A DNA stretch of 64,000 nucleotides from Leucothrix mucor DSM 2157. Lineage in GTDB: Bacteria > Pseudomonadota > Gammaproteobacteria > Thiotrichales > Thiotrichaceae. A model generated the notes under the pieces. It worked only from the letters and a program-made list of their open reading frames with translations, did no database searches and was not told the DNA's origin. Within the stretch, counting starts at the first letter, position 1, and every line of letters begins with the position of its first letter. The stretch is from positions 3,321,501 through 3,385,500 of the forward strand of contig NZ_ATTE01000001.1 in NCBI RefSeq assembly GCF_000419525.1. The letters run 5' to 3'. The position numbers and the translations under genes are program-made. Of the stretch, positions 28,345-37,008 are shown piece after piece.

Positions 28345-29475
28345 TCATCGCAAGTCCACCGAAAGCATGATCGCGTTCACCGCTTTGGTTTCGACGCCCA
28401 CTGCATGATCCAACAGGTCTTTAAAGTTATTGCCGGCCACATCTTCAAGCGTTGCATCGACGACCAGCTTAATGTGCTGATCCGCCCACACCTCATCAGG
28501 AACGAAGCGCCATCGGGTTTCATTATCAACAACCTCGATGGTTCCCTGAATTTCTACGCCGGAGCCAGAAAAAACCTTAAGATCTTTATGCAGTAGCTCG
28601 TAATCAAACGGCCTATCAAACGTGATACTGAGCGCCTGTTTGCTATTAAGTGCTGGCGCATTGATGGTCCAGCTATCGGTATTAGGTAACTCACGTAACG
28701 CTGTTGATATGCTAAAAGGCTTTGAAAATCCGCTTAACACCTGATTGCCATTGGCCGTCGGCCAACCGCCTTCAACCACCAGTTTGTATTGCCTACCTTC
28801 ATGCAACGCTGGCCCTAAAGTCAAGTTTGTCGCGACACCACGCTTGATACGACCGGGGTCCATCAACACAGTTAAGCGCTTTCTGTCTGCACTCCAAAGC
28901 TCTTGTTTGAACCGCATAAACGCGGCATCGTCGACCTTGCCGGATGAGTCCACCAGCTTGATATAATCAAAGGCGACATGTGGCTTCATTGGCGCTGCAA
29001 AGTGCAGGTAAAACCGCAGCGCGTTTTCTGGCAACGTTTCACCACTGGGGTACACCGCCGTGATTTCCGGGATGACGTTGGCGCTCTGCGATGCAATATT
29101 AAATGGTGTTAGCGTATACATCGCGCTACTCTCATCGCTCAGCTCACGCGCTCGGATGACATAATCCTGCCCTTGAACGAACTCAAAGCGAGGTGCAAAG
29201 CTCAGCGACTTACCATCGGATTCATACGTACCCGCTATCGGCGTCTTGTTCTCACAGCAGTTGCTTTCATCACCCACAAACACTTGCAATAACTTTTCAT
29301 GGTCAGCTGAAAGCCCTGTTAAATCACGACTGCTGAGGTCAAGCGTAATTGGCTCGTTAACTTGCGATGGGACGGTTAAGCCGCTCTGTTTTGCCAGAGC
29401 GACCGAACCGAATGGTCCCAACAGAAGTGAGCTGATTAAAGTCGCCGCCAACAAGGCGGATTTGATTCGACTCAT
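28345..29475 (-). CDS. exported Ig-like (SbsA-type) domain protein
   Basis: This protein of about 376 residues starts at ATG 29475 with AGGAGAG 8 nt before it, and has a Sec signal peptide (SALLAATLISSLLLGPFGSVALA). Two or three bacterial Ig-like/SbsA-type modules are suggested: ITAVYPSGETLPENALRFYL with FAAPM, and SITFDRPFDYELLHKDLKVF later, both the usual 'functional form minus maximum' strand pattern. A Cys-Cys pair (SNCCENKTPIAGTY) lies near residue 90. No enzyme motif was seen. The stop-to-start distance from the upstream propeller gene is 26 nt and the dioxygenase follows within 55 nt. It may be a binding or scaffold partner. Confidence 0.75.
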   Translation of the reverse strand: MSRIKSALLAATLISSLLLGPFGSVALAKQSGLTVPSQVNEPITLDLSSRDLTGLSADHEKLLQVFVGDESNCCENKTPIAGTYESDGKSLSFAPRFEFVQGQDYVIRARELSDESSAMYTLTPFNIASQSANVIPEITAVYPSGETLPENALRFYLHFAAPMKPHVAFDYIKLVDSSGKVDDAAFMRFKQELWSADRKRLTVLMDPGRIKRGVATNLTLGPALHEGRQYKLVVEGGWPTANGNQVLSGFSKPFSISTALRELPNTDSWTINAPALNSKQALSITFDRPFDYELLHKDLKVFSGSGVEIQGTIEVVDNETRWRFVPDEVWADQHIKLVVDATLEDVAGNNFKDLLDHAVGVETKAVNAIMLSVDLR

Positions 29476-29501
29476 CACGTTACTCTCCTGAATATCCACT
29501 A

Positions 29502-30746
29502 TTATTTTTGCTTAGCTTTGTCTTCGTAGTACTGCGGGAAGTCAAACTCAGCGACCAGGTTATGCAAACGGTTCGGGAAGAAATTCATATTCGAATCCAG
29601 ATTCAAACCACCGGTTTGCGTATCGCGAGTGATTGATACTAAAAACTTATCGCTCAAGGCATCCGCGTGCATAGAAGCGCCATCAAACATCACCGCTTTA
29701 CCCATTGGGCCATAAGGCAGCACCGGACCAATATCCATCTTGCCGCCGCGCTCAAAGTCTTTATCGGTTACCACTTTTGCGCCATTTAATCCGTTCAATG
29801 GGATCACCTGAGGGGAACGACTATTGCTGGTCACAAACAGCATATTTTGATCGCCAAATTTGTAGGGAATCATATCGATCGGTTGACCGTTACCCATATC
29901 ACCAATGGTGTGTGCAGCAACTTTTGCTCCGTCAACCAACTCATCTAACGGAACCAGTACCACCGGGCTACAAGTGTAAGCGGCAATCAACTGCTCTTTG
30001 CCATCAATGGTTTGAATCGACATCGCGCGGATTGGTGCACGGGTTTCATACTGGTCATGCGCAATGTGATACATCTCAACACTGGTCGCACTTTGCTTGC
30101 CGTCAAATGGGTAAGGCATTCTGCGCAAGGTTGATAAGAAATCATCGTAAGCAACGCCGGAAACAAACAGCTCATTGTCGTGATAAACCATATCCATGAT
30201 AGCCAACGAGCTTAGTGGGATAGCGCCCTTTGCCAGATCCTTAACTAATGGTGGCGCATCGCCAAAGCCACGAGGTCTGAAGGTAACTTGCTGATTAGGA
30301 AAATGTGTAAGTTCCTGCTTTGAGAATTCATGAGTGCCAAGGTCCATCAGTTCAATCTCGCCGGCTTGCGATACTTTAATCAGCGCAGGTTTGGCGACTA
30401 AGTTTCCAATTCTTGAGACTGAAATAAAGACCTCATGAGACACGGGGTGAACGGCCATATCGTTAATTTCGACCGCGCTTTTACCAACCCCTAACAGGTT
30501 CGCAATTCTTACGTCGATATCATCAATTTTGATCGGGGTGACATCTTTTGACACGTTGTCTGATGGCATATCAAAGGCATAAATCGAGCCGTTGATATTG
30601 TCACCGACAAATAAGGTACCGCTATCTGAGAACTCCAGCGCTCCGGCAAACTTCATGTCGAGCTTTGCTGATTCCGCGTAGGCAGCAGACGATAGGATGG
30701 AACAAATCACGACTGCCATAGAAACAGTTTTTTTCAAGGAACGCAT
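29502..30746 (-). CDS. exported beta-propeller-like protein, first gene of the TetR-controlled operon
   Basis: This 414-residue protein has a signal peptide (TVSMAVVICSILSSAAYA) and a body made of repeated four-strand-like units, such as GALEFSDSGTLFVGDNINGS, INDMAVHPVSHEVFISVSRI and LFVTSNSRSPQVIPLNGLNG. These resemble YncE/SMP-30-type propellers without a clear enzyme motif. The ATG has AGAGGT 8 nt before it. It is the first of four consecutive exported genes on the minus strand and starts 37 nt from the nearer of two TetR-type operators. Its role in the system is unknown; a quinoprotein-like or sensor role could be tested. Confidence 0.75.
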   Translation of the reverse strand: MRSLKKTVSMAVVICSILSSAAYAESAKLDMKFAGALEFSDSGTLFVGDNINGSIYAFDMPSDNVSKDVTPIKIDDIDVRIANLLGVGKSAVEINDMAVHPVSHEVFISVSRIGNLVAKPALIKVSQAGEIELMDLGTHEFSKQELTHFPNQQVTFRPRGFGDAPPLVKDLAKGAIPLSSLAIMDMVYHDNELFVSGVAYDDFLSTLRRMPYPFDGKQSATSVEMYHIAHDQYETRAPIRAMSIQTIDGKEQLIAAYTCSPVVLVPLDELVDGAKVAAHTIGDMGNGQPIDMIPYKFGDQNMLFVTSNSRSPQVIPLNGLNGAKVVTDKDFERGGKMDIGPVLPYGPMGKAVMFDGASMHADALSDKFLVSITRDTQTGGLNLDSNMNFFPNRLHNLVAEFDFPQYYEDKAKQK

Positions 30747-30783
30747 AATGTAGACCTCTGTAAGTATGATTTTTAAAATACCT

Positions 30784-30822
30784 TACCGATCGGTATTAAA
30801 TTGCATTCTTTACCGATCGGTA
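30784..30822. promoter_or_regulatory. Two identical TetR-type operator palindromes
   Basis: TACCGATCGGTA occurs at 30784-30795 and again at 30811-30822, 27 bp apart centre to centre, both within AT-rich flanks. They lie between the divergent operon start at 30746 and the TetR gene at 30868. Sites of this form (ACCGATCGGT) are typical of AcrR/TetR repressors. Confidence 0.9.
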
Positions 30823-30867
30823 TAATATGTCAAGCATATCAATTAACTTTCTTTTTACGAGGTTCTA

Positions 30868-31461
30868 ATGGGTGCAGGTCGTCACCGCGAATTTGATACA
30901 GAAGAAGCGCTGATTAAAGCGATGAAAACGTTCTGGCTGAAAGGTTTTAGCGGTACATCATTAACTGATTTAACCGAGGCAATGGGTATCACTAAGCCCA
31001 GCCTTTATTCGGCATTTGGCAATAAAGAAGCCTTATTTATCAGTGCAATAACGAAATATGCAGGGATGAGCGGTGGGCTATTCTTAAGCACGTTACGGGC
31101 AGAGAACCTAAGCTTGCAGGAAAGAGTACGCGCGTATCTGCAAGGCATTGCCAAGCAACTGCTTGACCCCTCGCATCCTAGTGGCTGCTTTGTAACCAAT
31201 AGCACTTGCGAAGCTGGCAGCACTTGCTTACCGGACAAGGCTAAAGAAACAGTGCATGCCATTAATCGCCGCTCAACCGAGTCCTTTCTCGCCTTTTTTA
31301 AAGAGGAAGAAAGCAAAGGCAATCTAAAGCCTCAAACAGATCCGGAGCTGTTGGCAGACTCGTTATTAACCATACGATTTGGTTTAGCCGTGATGGCCAG
31401 AAATGGAGCAACAGAGGATAGGCTCACCAAGGTCATTGACCATGGCATGTCACTGTTTTGA
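30868..31461 (+). CDS. TetR/AcrR family transcriptional regulator
   Basis: This 197-residue regulator begins GAGRHREFDTEEALIKAMKT and has a TetR helix-turn-helix at FWLKGFSGTSLTDLTEAMGI followed by KPSLYSAFGNKEALF. The rest is the helical ligand-binding domain, in the TetR_C_16 type found with aromatic-responsive repressors; LLDPSHPSGCFVTNSTCEAG is the conserved block before the dimer helices. A GAGG ribosome site precedes ATG 30868. It is divergent from the four-gene exported operon and the two palindromes sit between, so it very likely represses that operon and itself. The inducer is unknown. Confidence 0.93.
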   Translation: MGAGRHREFDTEEALIKAMKTFWLKGFSGTSLTDLTEAMGITKPSLYSAFGNKEALFISAITKYAGMSGGLFLSTLRAENLSLQERVRAYLQGIAKQLLDPSHPSGCFVTNSTCEAGSTCLPDKAKETVHAINRRSTESFLAFFKEEESKGNLKPQTDPELLADSLLTIRFGLAVMARNGATEDRLTKVIDHGMSLF

Positions 31462-31483
31462 CGATGGGTGCGTTAATGGGTAA

Positions 31484-31517
31484 TGATCCTGACACACGGA
31501 AATCTGTGTCAGGATCA
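31484..31517. terminator. 13-bp perfect stem between convergent genes
   Basis: TGATCCTGACACA pairs exactly with TGTGTCAGGATCA across an 8-nt loop, between the TetR stop and the DUF1499 stop. There is no strong T-run, so termination in either direction is inferred from position and stem strength. Confidence 0.65.
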
Positions 31518-31530
31518 GGCTTGCAACTAA

Positions 31531-32268
31531 TTACTCTTCAAACGCATTAATAAACTCTCTAACACGCGCCGCATTCACTCCGCGATCACCACGTCCAATC
31601 CGCGACACACTGCGAATATCAACCTGACTGACGCCTTCTACCGAAGTCACTACCACAACAACATCATCCACAAAGCTATAAATCGGCGTGCGGGCAATAG
31701 CCTCAAAGCGCAACTGTTTGGAGTCTTCTGCGACAACCTCCCAGCTCATACTTTTAGCAACGCGCAGTGCTTCAACAAAAGCCTCTAAGGTTGTCTTGCT
31801 GGTCTGAATCGGCGCAATATCAGGGTACGCTTTAGCCTGCTCTGCGGCTACTTCGGGGCCAAAATACACCAAAGAATTCTTAGCACCTGGGCGCGACTCA
31901 TCCAGCACGATGAATTCCGGTGGGTTGCTGGTATCGGTCGTAATATCATGAATGGGCGGGAAACTCGGTGGTGTCTGCAACTTTGCGGAAATCATCGGAG
32001 CCAGTAAACACACGCCGATCAAGCTGGCGATAAATGCTTTCAGAGCGCCGCTACCATTGCGAGTGATCAATTGATAGAGCAATCCCACGATACCTAAACC
32101 AGCGACCGCGTAGCCAATCGGGTTCATATAAGTTCGAATTAGCCCAAACCCAACAATAGGCTCCCACAGGCCAAAGCGAGCACCAAACATCATTACCCCA
32201 ACTGCTAAAGCTGCCAAAATAGCGATAAACAGCAAGACTGATCCAAGCCGAGAGGATTTATTACTCAT
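31531..32268 (-). CDS. DUF1499 membrane protein
   Basis: This protein of about 245 residues has three membrane helices at the N-terminus (SVLLFIAILAALAVGVMMFG, IGYAVAGLGIVGLLYQLI, ALKAFIASLIGVCLLAPMI). The rest is a DUF1499 domain, seen as PPIHDITTDTSNPPEFIVLD, ALRVAKSMSWEVVAED and VDIRSVSRIGRGDRGVNAAR. The SRxGRGDxGVNxxRI ending is the domain hallmark. The function of DUF1499 is not known. ATG 32268 is preferred, since four codons of the longer frame add nothing. It is monocistronic as far as can be seen. Confidence 0.88.
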   Translation of the reverse strand: MSNKSSRLGSVLLFIAILAALAVGVMMFGARFGLWEPIVGFGLIRTYMNPIGYAVAGLGIVGLLYQLITRNGSGALKAFIASLIGVCLLAPMISAKLQTPPSFPPIHDITTDTSNPPEFIVLDESRPGAKNSLVYFGPEVAAEQAKAYPDIAPIQTSKTTLEAFVEALRVAKSMSWEVVAEDSKQLRFEAIARTPIYSFVDDVVVVVTSVEGVSQVDIRSVSRIGRGDRGVNAARVREFINAFEE

Positions 32269-32541
32269 GATTTTTTCCAATTAAATTAAGGAGTTTAGAA
32301 CGACACTAGCGATACAGTGGCTATCTGAGATTGGCTAAATGCCAGCGTCGATCTTCGTCGATAGTAAAGGAAGCCAGAGACCAGCAGGATGACAAAGAGG
32401 TAACCTTTTTGCGCTGGCCGCCTAACGAGCGGAGAGCCAAACAGTCAGCAGATACTGTTCCGTAGTGCCAACAGGATATATTGTAGACCATTATGCTTTG
32501 AATCGATTTGAGGTCGCAGCTTGGAGCAGTATTCCGAATGA

Positions 32542-33174
32542 TTAATCCATCAATTGACGAATTTTTAACTCAAGGTTATTACGCGCTTGCTGCTCGTAGT
32601 TCGATCGGAAATAGTCCGTCTTATAAATAAACTCTCTATTCAGAAAACCTCGCAACACCTGCGCCCGAGCGAGCTTATATTGCGCCAGTGGAGCCCAATG
32701 AAATTCAGAACGAATAGCCTCATCATAACGCTCAAAAGCAGCCTCCGACGCCCCCAATATTCCCAGATCAATATCCACTAATAGCGCGGAATCCGTATCG
32801 TAAGTTTTATGGGATTTGGTGGCAATAATCATCGCTACGACACGCGCCACACTGACCTCATCCACGCCTACTGACGATAAAAACGTTTTAGCCCACTCGG
32901 CACTACGCGCTTCATTATCACTGGCTTTTGTCTCGTAAACGGCATCATGAAACCAGAAGGCAATCTCAACTTCAGCAGGTCGCTCAGCAAGCGTCCGTAT
33001 CAGTTGAAATTGGCTTAAGCATTCCGAGATATGTTGCTCGTTGTGATAGAAACGGGCTTCGTCAGCATGAGCTTGATGCAGCTCCATAAATAGCTGATCG
33101 GAAGTCTGATCAGTGAGCTCAGCACCTAAGGCTATCAAGGTTTTATTGAGATTCTCACGAGTAAACTGGGTCAC
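32542..33174 (-). CDS. HD-superfamily metal-dependent phosphohydrolase
   Basis: This protein of about 210 residues has the HD layout: RFYHNEQHISECLSQF gives the first histidine, AFWFHDAVYE gives the HD pair, and LLVDIDLGILGASEAAFERY gives the late Asp. It resembles predicted N-methyl-D-aspartate receptor NMDAR2C-like HD phosphohydrolases common in proteobacteria. Substrate unknown. Several starts are possible (TTG 33189, GTG 33180, GTG 33174); a GGAG lies 9 nt upstream of 33174, which I favour. A DUF2798 gene lies 32 nt or more upstream on the same strand. No regulatory sign was seen. Confidence 0.85.
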   Translation of the reverse strand: MTQFTRENLNKTLIALGAELTDQTSDQLFMELHQAHADEARFYHNEQHISECLSQFQLIRTLAERPAEVEIAFWFHDAVYETKASDNEARSAEWAKTFLSSVGVDEVSVARVVAMIIATKSHKTYDTDSALLVDIDLGILGASEAAFERYDEAIRSEFHWAPLAQYKLARAQVLRGFLNREFIYKTDYFRSNYEQQARNNLELKIRQLMD

Positions 33175-33220
33175 TTTCACGCTCTCCAACGGTTGATTTG
33201 ATAACGACTAAGCGAGCAGC

Positions 33221-33463
33221 TTATTTGCTGATCGCCTCTTCATCTTGCAGCACCATCGCAACCAATTTATGAACAAGGGGTGCAACGACCAATATCGTTG
33301 GAAACGCGACGGTGAAAGCAAAGCTCCATGCCGTTAACCAAATAGAAACGATATTCGAGACTAAACCAACATTAAACACGCTAATGACAAACGACATAAT
33401 GCCGGACATCAGTAATGCCATAAAAAAGGAGAAGACGACTCGTTGATACTTACGTGAAATCAT
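33221..33463 (-). CDS. DUF2798 small membrane protein
   Basis: This 80-residue protein has two membrane helices, VVFSFFMALLMSGIMSFVIS and AWSFAFTVAFPTILVVAPLV, with the ISRKYQRVVF N-terminus and PLVHKLVAMVL C-terminus typical of DUF2798. The function of this family is unknown. It is transcribed in the same direction as the HD protein gene downstream, with a gap of about 31-46 nt depending on the HD start chosen, so the two may form an operon. Confidence 0.88.
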   Translation of the reverse strand: MISRKYQRVVFSFFMALLMSGIMSFVISVFNVGLVSNIVSIWLTAWSFAFTVAFPTILVVAPLVHKLVAMVLQDEEAISK

Positions 33464-33565
33464 TGTGAATGCTCATAAATGTGTGATCTGACCGACACAT
33501 TCTGTCACAAAAAATCGCCCGTTGCTTTGTACAATACGGTAATTATCAGGCGTCAGTAAGCCAGC

Positions 33566-35422
33566 TCACCTTACAAACGCTGATTTCCCAAAAAGAGCAG
33601 AGGTCACCGCATGCCGCCATAGACCTAACAGTAATAATCCAAACAACAGAAGAGCGCTAAAAGCCCCGCCGCCACTATTTGAATCTTCAACCTCATCGCT
33701 AAGGTCGTCCTCATCACTATCACTATCACTATCACTATCACTATCACTATCACTATCACTATCACTATCACTATCACTATCACCGCCATCAATTTCAGCG
33801 CTGACAGTCGAAATCAATTCGGAGCGGATATTGGCTGAATCAAAGTACTGCTTAAAGGTGGCCACTTCCGGCACCTGCTCCGCATCGTTAAGCATATCTT
33901 GTATATGCCCGTAAGACAGCGCTTGGTATAGCAGATCCGCAGTAATGACCAACTTCGTTTCACTACCAACATCGGCTAAGTACGTAATGGTATCCTGCCC
34001 AAGATTGAAGTTAGTATCAGCAAACGCCAAGCCTTTCACCGCCACATCATTGGGCACAACGCCCTTATCAAACCCTGAAGGGAGTATTCTATTATCCTTT
34101 ACGTAAGATGCCGCCCGCAATAAGGTATGGGTAACGTCTGCATCCGTGTTTTGCATAATGGACTCATAAATTTGCACCTCTTGCTCAGAAGTGATGACGT
34201 CATAATGAGGCTCATAGTGACCCGAATCAGCATCCCCATCATTTTCTACTATGCTACCGTTGGCATTTAGTTTTCCAGACTCAAATACAGTCTCACCCTG
34301 TGAGTCCTTCACTTGAAAGTGAATAAAGGCACGCCGTGAGGGATAAGCCGTTGGGAATTTATGCCCAATATTGTTAGTAACCTTGAGTACCACTTTCAGC
34401 TGCTGATTAATGATCTCTGTTGACACAACCTCTAATGTTGCAGAGGTTTTTAGCATCTCGCGAGTCTCTTCGATTGCACTTTCAAATCCGGTGGCCTGAA
34501 CCCCCAGCGCCTCCCGGTTATTGCTCAAAATATCCATCATGGTGGTATTAGCACCTAAAAAAGTATGCTGAGAAAATCCCGGTCTCGAAGCCAGATTTCT
34601 GGGAGTTGTCGATATTTTCACATCACCTACCACTTTAGGCATGTGGCAACTCTGGCAACTTCTTTCCTCGGGCGCACCCTCATTAAAAGTACTATTTTGC
34701 CACTCGGTATAAACCATCTGCTCGGGAAAGTCCGTCTCAGGTGTGGCGCTGGCGGGAAGGCCATTACTATCAACAAACGCAGTCTTAAGGTTATGACAGG
34801 TAGCACAAACCGCCGAGTCGCTCATGTGAGCACCATGCAAAGGAGTAAAGCGAGCTTGGGTTATCATCGCGTTAGCGAGTGGATTAGTGTATTGCCCATA
34901 ACTCGGTCGATTTTCAGGGTTAATATACTGTTGGATGCTGAAATTTCCAGAAAAGCTTTCTGATGTTCCTAAAAAACCATTGTCTGTTATTTGGTGGCAA
35001 GCGGTACAACTAACACCATCCATTGCCTGATCAAAATAAGCATGAGATGGATTCAACATTCCGCCATCTAATATCTCCAGAGGAACACTGTCTTTTTTCA
35101 TAGCATCATTAGCCATCGGCGCATGGCAGCGAGAGCATTTATCATTAATCTCATCAGACAAGTGAGGGTTGCGATGCAGTTCGGATGCAACCTTGGCTAG
35201 CCAGTACGGATCACGGGTGGAGTTCGCCATCATACTGGTTGACCAGTTTTTGACGATTGAAAGATCATTCCCCTGACTATCACTTAAGTTGTCGTGGCAC
35301 TGCGTACAGTTTCCCGAACCACTAAAATGAGCCCCTACAAAGCTAGGATCAGAGTCGGCTAAGCTGACCTGTGCGGAAAGCAAACCAAATGTTATTAGCA
35401 TTATTTTTCTTATAGTTAGCAT
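33566..35422 (-). CDS. pentaheme cytochrome c with Asp-Ser linker and GlyGly-CTERM tail
   Basis: This 618-residue exported cytochrome has a signal peptide and five CxxCH haem sites: C39-H43, C96-H100, C139-H143, C206-H210 and C256-H260. The haem region resembles the cytochrome c554/multihaem family. Residues about 330-500 look like beta-rich domains without cysteines. A (Ser-Asp) repeat of about 12 units leads into a GlyGly-CTERM tail: GGG, then the helix AFSALLLFGLLLLGLW and basic residues. This marks it for rhombosortase processing and surface or extracellular release. The gene next to it carries a second such tail. The role is probably extracellular electron transfer or oxidoreduction, inferred from the haems. 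An AAGGG ribosome site precedes ATG 35422. Confidence 0.87.
   Translation of the reverse strand: MLTIRKIMLITFGLLSAQVSLADSDPSFVGAHFSGSGNCTQCHDNLSDSQGNDLSIVKNWSTSMMANSTRDPYWLAKVASELHRNPHLSDEINDKCSRCHAPMANDAMKKDSVPLEILDGGMLNPSHAYFDQAMDGVSCTACHQITDNGFLGTSESFSGNFSIQQYINPENRPSYGQYTNPLANAMITQARFTPLHGAHMSDSAVCATCHNLKTAFVDSNGLPASATPETDFPEQMVYTEWQNSTFNEGAPEERSCQSCHMPKVVGDVKISTTPRNLASRPGFSQHTFLGANTTMMDILSNNREALGVQATGFESAIEETREMLKTSATLEVVSTEIINQQLKVVLKVTNNIGHKFPTAYPSRRAFIHFQVKDSQGETVFESGKLNANGSIVENDGDADSGHYEPHYDVITSEQEVQIYESIMQNTDADVTHTLLRAASYVKDNRILPSGFDKGVVPNDVAVKGLAFADTNFNLGQDTITYLADVGSETKLVITADLLYQALSYGHIQDMLNDAEQVPEVATFKQYFDSANIRSELISTVSAEIDGGDSDSDSDSDSDSDSDSDSDSDSDEDDLSDEVEDSNSGGGAFSALLLFGLLLLGLWRHAVTSALFGKSAFVR
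33711..33782. repeat. Hexanucleotide tandem repeat encoding (Ser-Asp)n
   Basis: About twelve uninterrupted copies of the unit ACTATC lie inside the pentaheme cytochrome gene and encode the Asp-Ser linker in frame. Because the unit is a multiple of three, copy-number changes by slippage would lengthen or shorten the linker without breaking the frame. Confidence 0.9.
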
Positions 35423-35523
35423 ATCGCTACCCTTAAAAGAACAATCAAGCTTAGGTATCTCTAATGCCTATCGCTGCCACCAGACTACCAAAAATTATTG
35501 TTATTAATATTGTTTGTAACCCT

Positions 35524-35555
35524 AAAAAAGGGATCAAAATCATTTGACCCCTTTT
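35524..35555 (-). terminator. Intrinsic terminator after the GlyGly-CTERM protein gene
   Basis: AAAAGGGATCAAA pairs, with one mismatch, with TTTGACCCCTTTT. In the minus direction the stem is followed by a run of T (CTTTTTT), which fits termination of the 35581-37008 transcript before the cytochrome gene. Confidence 0.75.
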
Positions 35556-35580
35556 CGTATCACTTACACAGTGTTTTTGA

Positions 35581-37008
35581 CTATGCTTTTCTGCGTCTTA
35601 ACAGACCGCCAAAGATAGGCAACATCAGCAACCACATTAGAGGGCCAACTGCCCCACCACCTGAAGATGAAGTATCTTCTTCAGAATCGGTCTCTCCAGG
35701 GTCAGTCTCATCAGGTGTTGTATCTATCTGAGGAGGCAAATTAGCCGCTAAGGTATAAGCTGGAGCACCGCCATCATTCGCTATTGGCGTAACCCGAATA
35801 GTAAAGCTTGCACCATCCGTACCATTCGTTGGCCATGAGCCTATTGCTCCCACGTTAACAACATAGTTAAGGTTTAAGTTCGCGAAATCTTCAATCAGGT
35901 CAACCGCATAAGGATTCACAGTACCCTCAGCAACAGTTTCAGGTAACCAAGTCGCAACTTGCTCAGCCGATACCGGACCAAAGTCTGCAGTCATACCTGC
36001 GGGCACTTCACCGTCAGCATAGTGCTCTAACTGGCCATACATCCATTGATAAGTGCCATCGCTTCCCGGCCCCCACCATGCCATTAATACCGCATCAGTA
36101 TCCGGGTCACCGTCGTCATCAAAGAAAATACCGTAAGGAACCCAGCTTGAAGGCAACCAAGCCCCACCAATATCTGAGTACTCTCCAACGGCAGTGGTCG
36201 TCGTAAAGGTAGTCAACCCTTCTCCACTTGCCTCATAGCCTGCAATCTTCGTACTAAAAAAGCCATTTTCAAGAAACTTATCTTCTTCAATCGGGCCGAA
36301 CAAGCCATGAGAGAAAGTAGAGTTTTCCGTGTTATCGAATGTCAGAGTGGTATCCGATGCTGCAGTAAAGTCTTCTCCAATGCCAAAGCCCAACTCCAAG
36401 GTATAACCATCTAGCCTTGAATCAGTCCAGTTATTGATCTTCTGGTATACGGTATAGGGAATGACAGTATCTGCTGTGGTCGTATCATTCTCAACATTAA
36501 AGACCATGTCTACACTATCAACACCGCCATCAACCGTTTCAGGGAGCATCAGTACTTTGTAGCGCTTATGTGTCATAAACGGGCTTGAGCATGTCACTGG
36601 CACTTGGCCGCTGTAATCGGCAATCGCATCATCAGGATTTTCATCCAAAAACGCCGTAGATATGAGGCAGTTACCACCGCTTCGAGCCTCAAGTTCGGTA
36701 CTTGGAGCATTGACAACCTTCACTCCGGGAGGTATTCCAACGGGCGGGTTCTTTGCTACAACACTTCCCATTCGGACGGCCGCAGCTTCTGAAGCATTCC
36801 GATCAAAGACATCACTTCTGTAAACACCATCATCTGCAAGCGTAGTGGTCGCATTACCCTCTGCATCAAAATAGTTAGTGACCACATTGTCCATATTCCA
36901 ACCTTCTGAACCGCTGACAATACGACCAACATCTGCGTAGACCACACCAGAAGCAGACAGAACACCAGTAAAAGCCAGCAAGCTCATTGAAACTGATAGA
37001 TTCTTCAT
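35581..37008 (-). CDS. large exported protein with GlyGly-CTERM tail
   Basis: This protein of about 475 residues starts at ATG 37008 (GGGGAAAG before it). A signal peptide (KNLSVSMSLLAFTGVLSASG, VVYA) leads into a beta-rich region with no recognised domain. Features include NMDNVVTNYFDAEGNATTTL, a hydrophobic strand-rich middle, and WWGPGSDGTYQWMYGQLEHY, which recalls choice-of-anchor style repeats. The tail is an acidic, Thr/Glu/Asp-rich linker, then SSSGGGAVGPLMWLLMLPIF, GGLLRRRKA: Gly-Gly, a membrane helix and a basic end, the GlyGly-CTERM sorting signal. It is probably cleaved by rhombosortase and secreted or kept at the outer surface. Function unknown. Confidence 0.8.
   Translation of the reverse strand: MKNLSVSMSLLAFTGVLSASGVVYADVGRIVSGSEGWNMDNVVTNYFDAEGNATTTLADDGVYRSDVFDRNASEAAAVRMGSVVAKNPPVGIPPGVKVVNAPSTELEARSGGNCLISTAFLDENPDDAIADYSGQVPVTCSSPFMTHKRYKVLMLPETVDGGVDSVDMVFNVENDTTTADTVIPYTVYQKINNWTDSRLDGYTLELGFGIGEDFTAASDTTLTFDNTENSTFSHGLFGPIEEDKFLENGFFSTKIAGYEASGEGLTTFTTTTAVGEYSDIGGAWLPSSWVPYGIFFDDDGDPDTDAVLMAWWGPGSDGTYQWMYGQLEHYADGEVPAGMTADFGPVSAEQVATWLPETVAEGTVNPYAVDLIEDFANLNLNYVVNVGAIGSWPTNGTDGASFTIRVTPIANDGGAPAYTLAANLPPQIDTTPDETDPGETDSEEDTSSSGGGAVGPLMWLLMLPIFGGLLRRRKA

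Noticed and set aside
33711-33782. Regular short repeats that might be taken for a CRISPR array
   Set aside because: The unit is 6 bp with no spacers and lies in frame inside a cytochrome gene.
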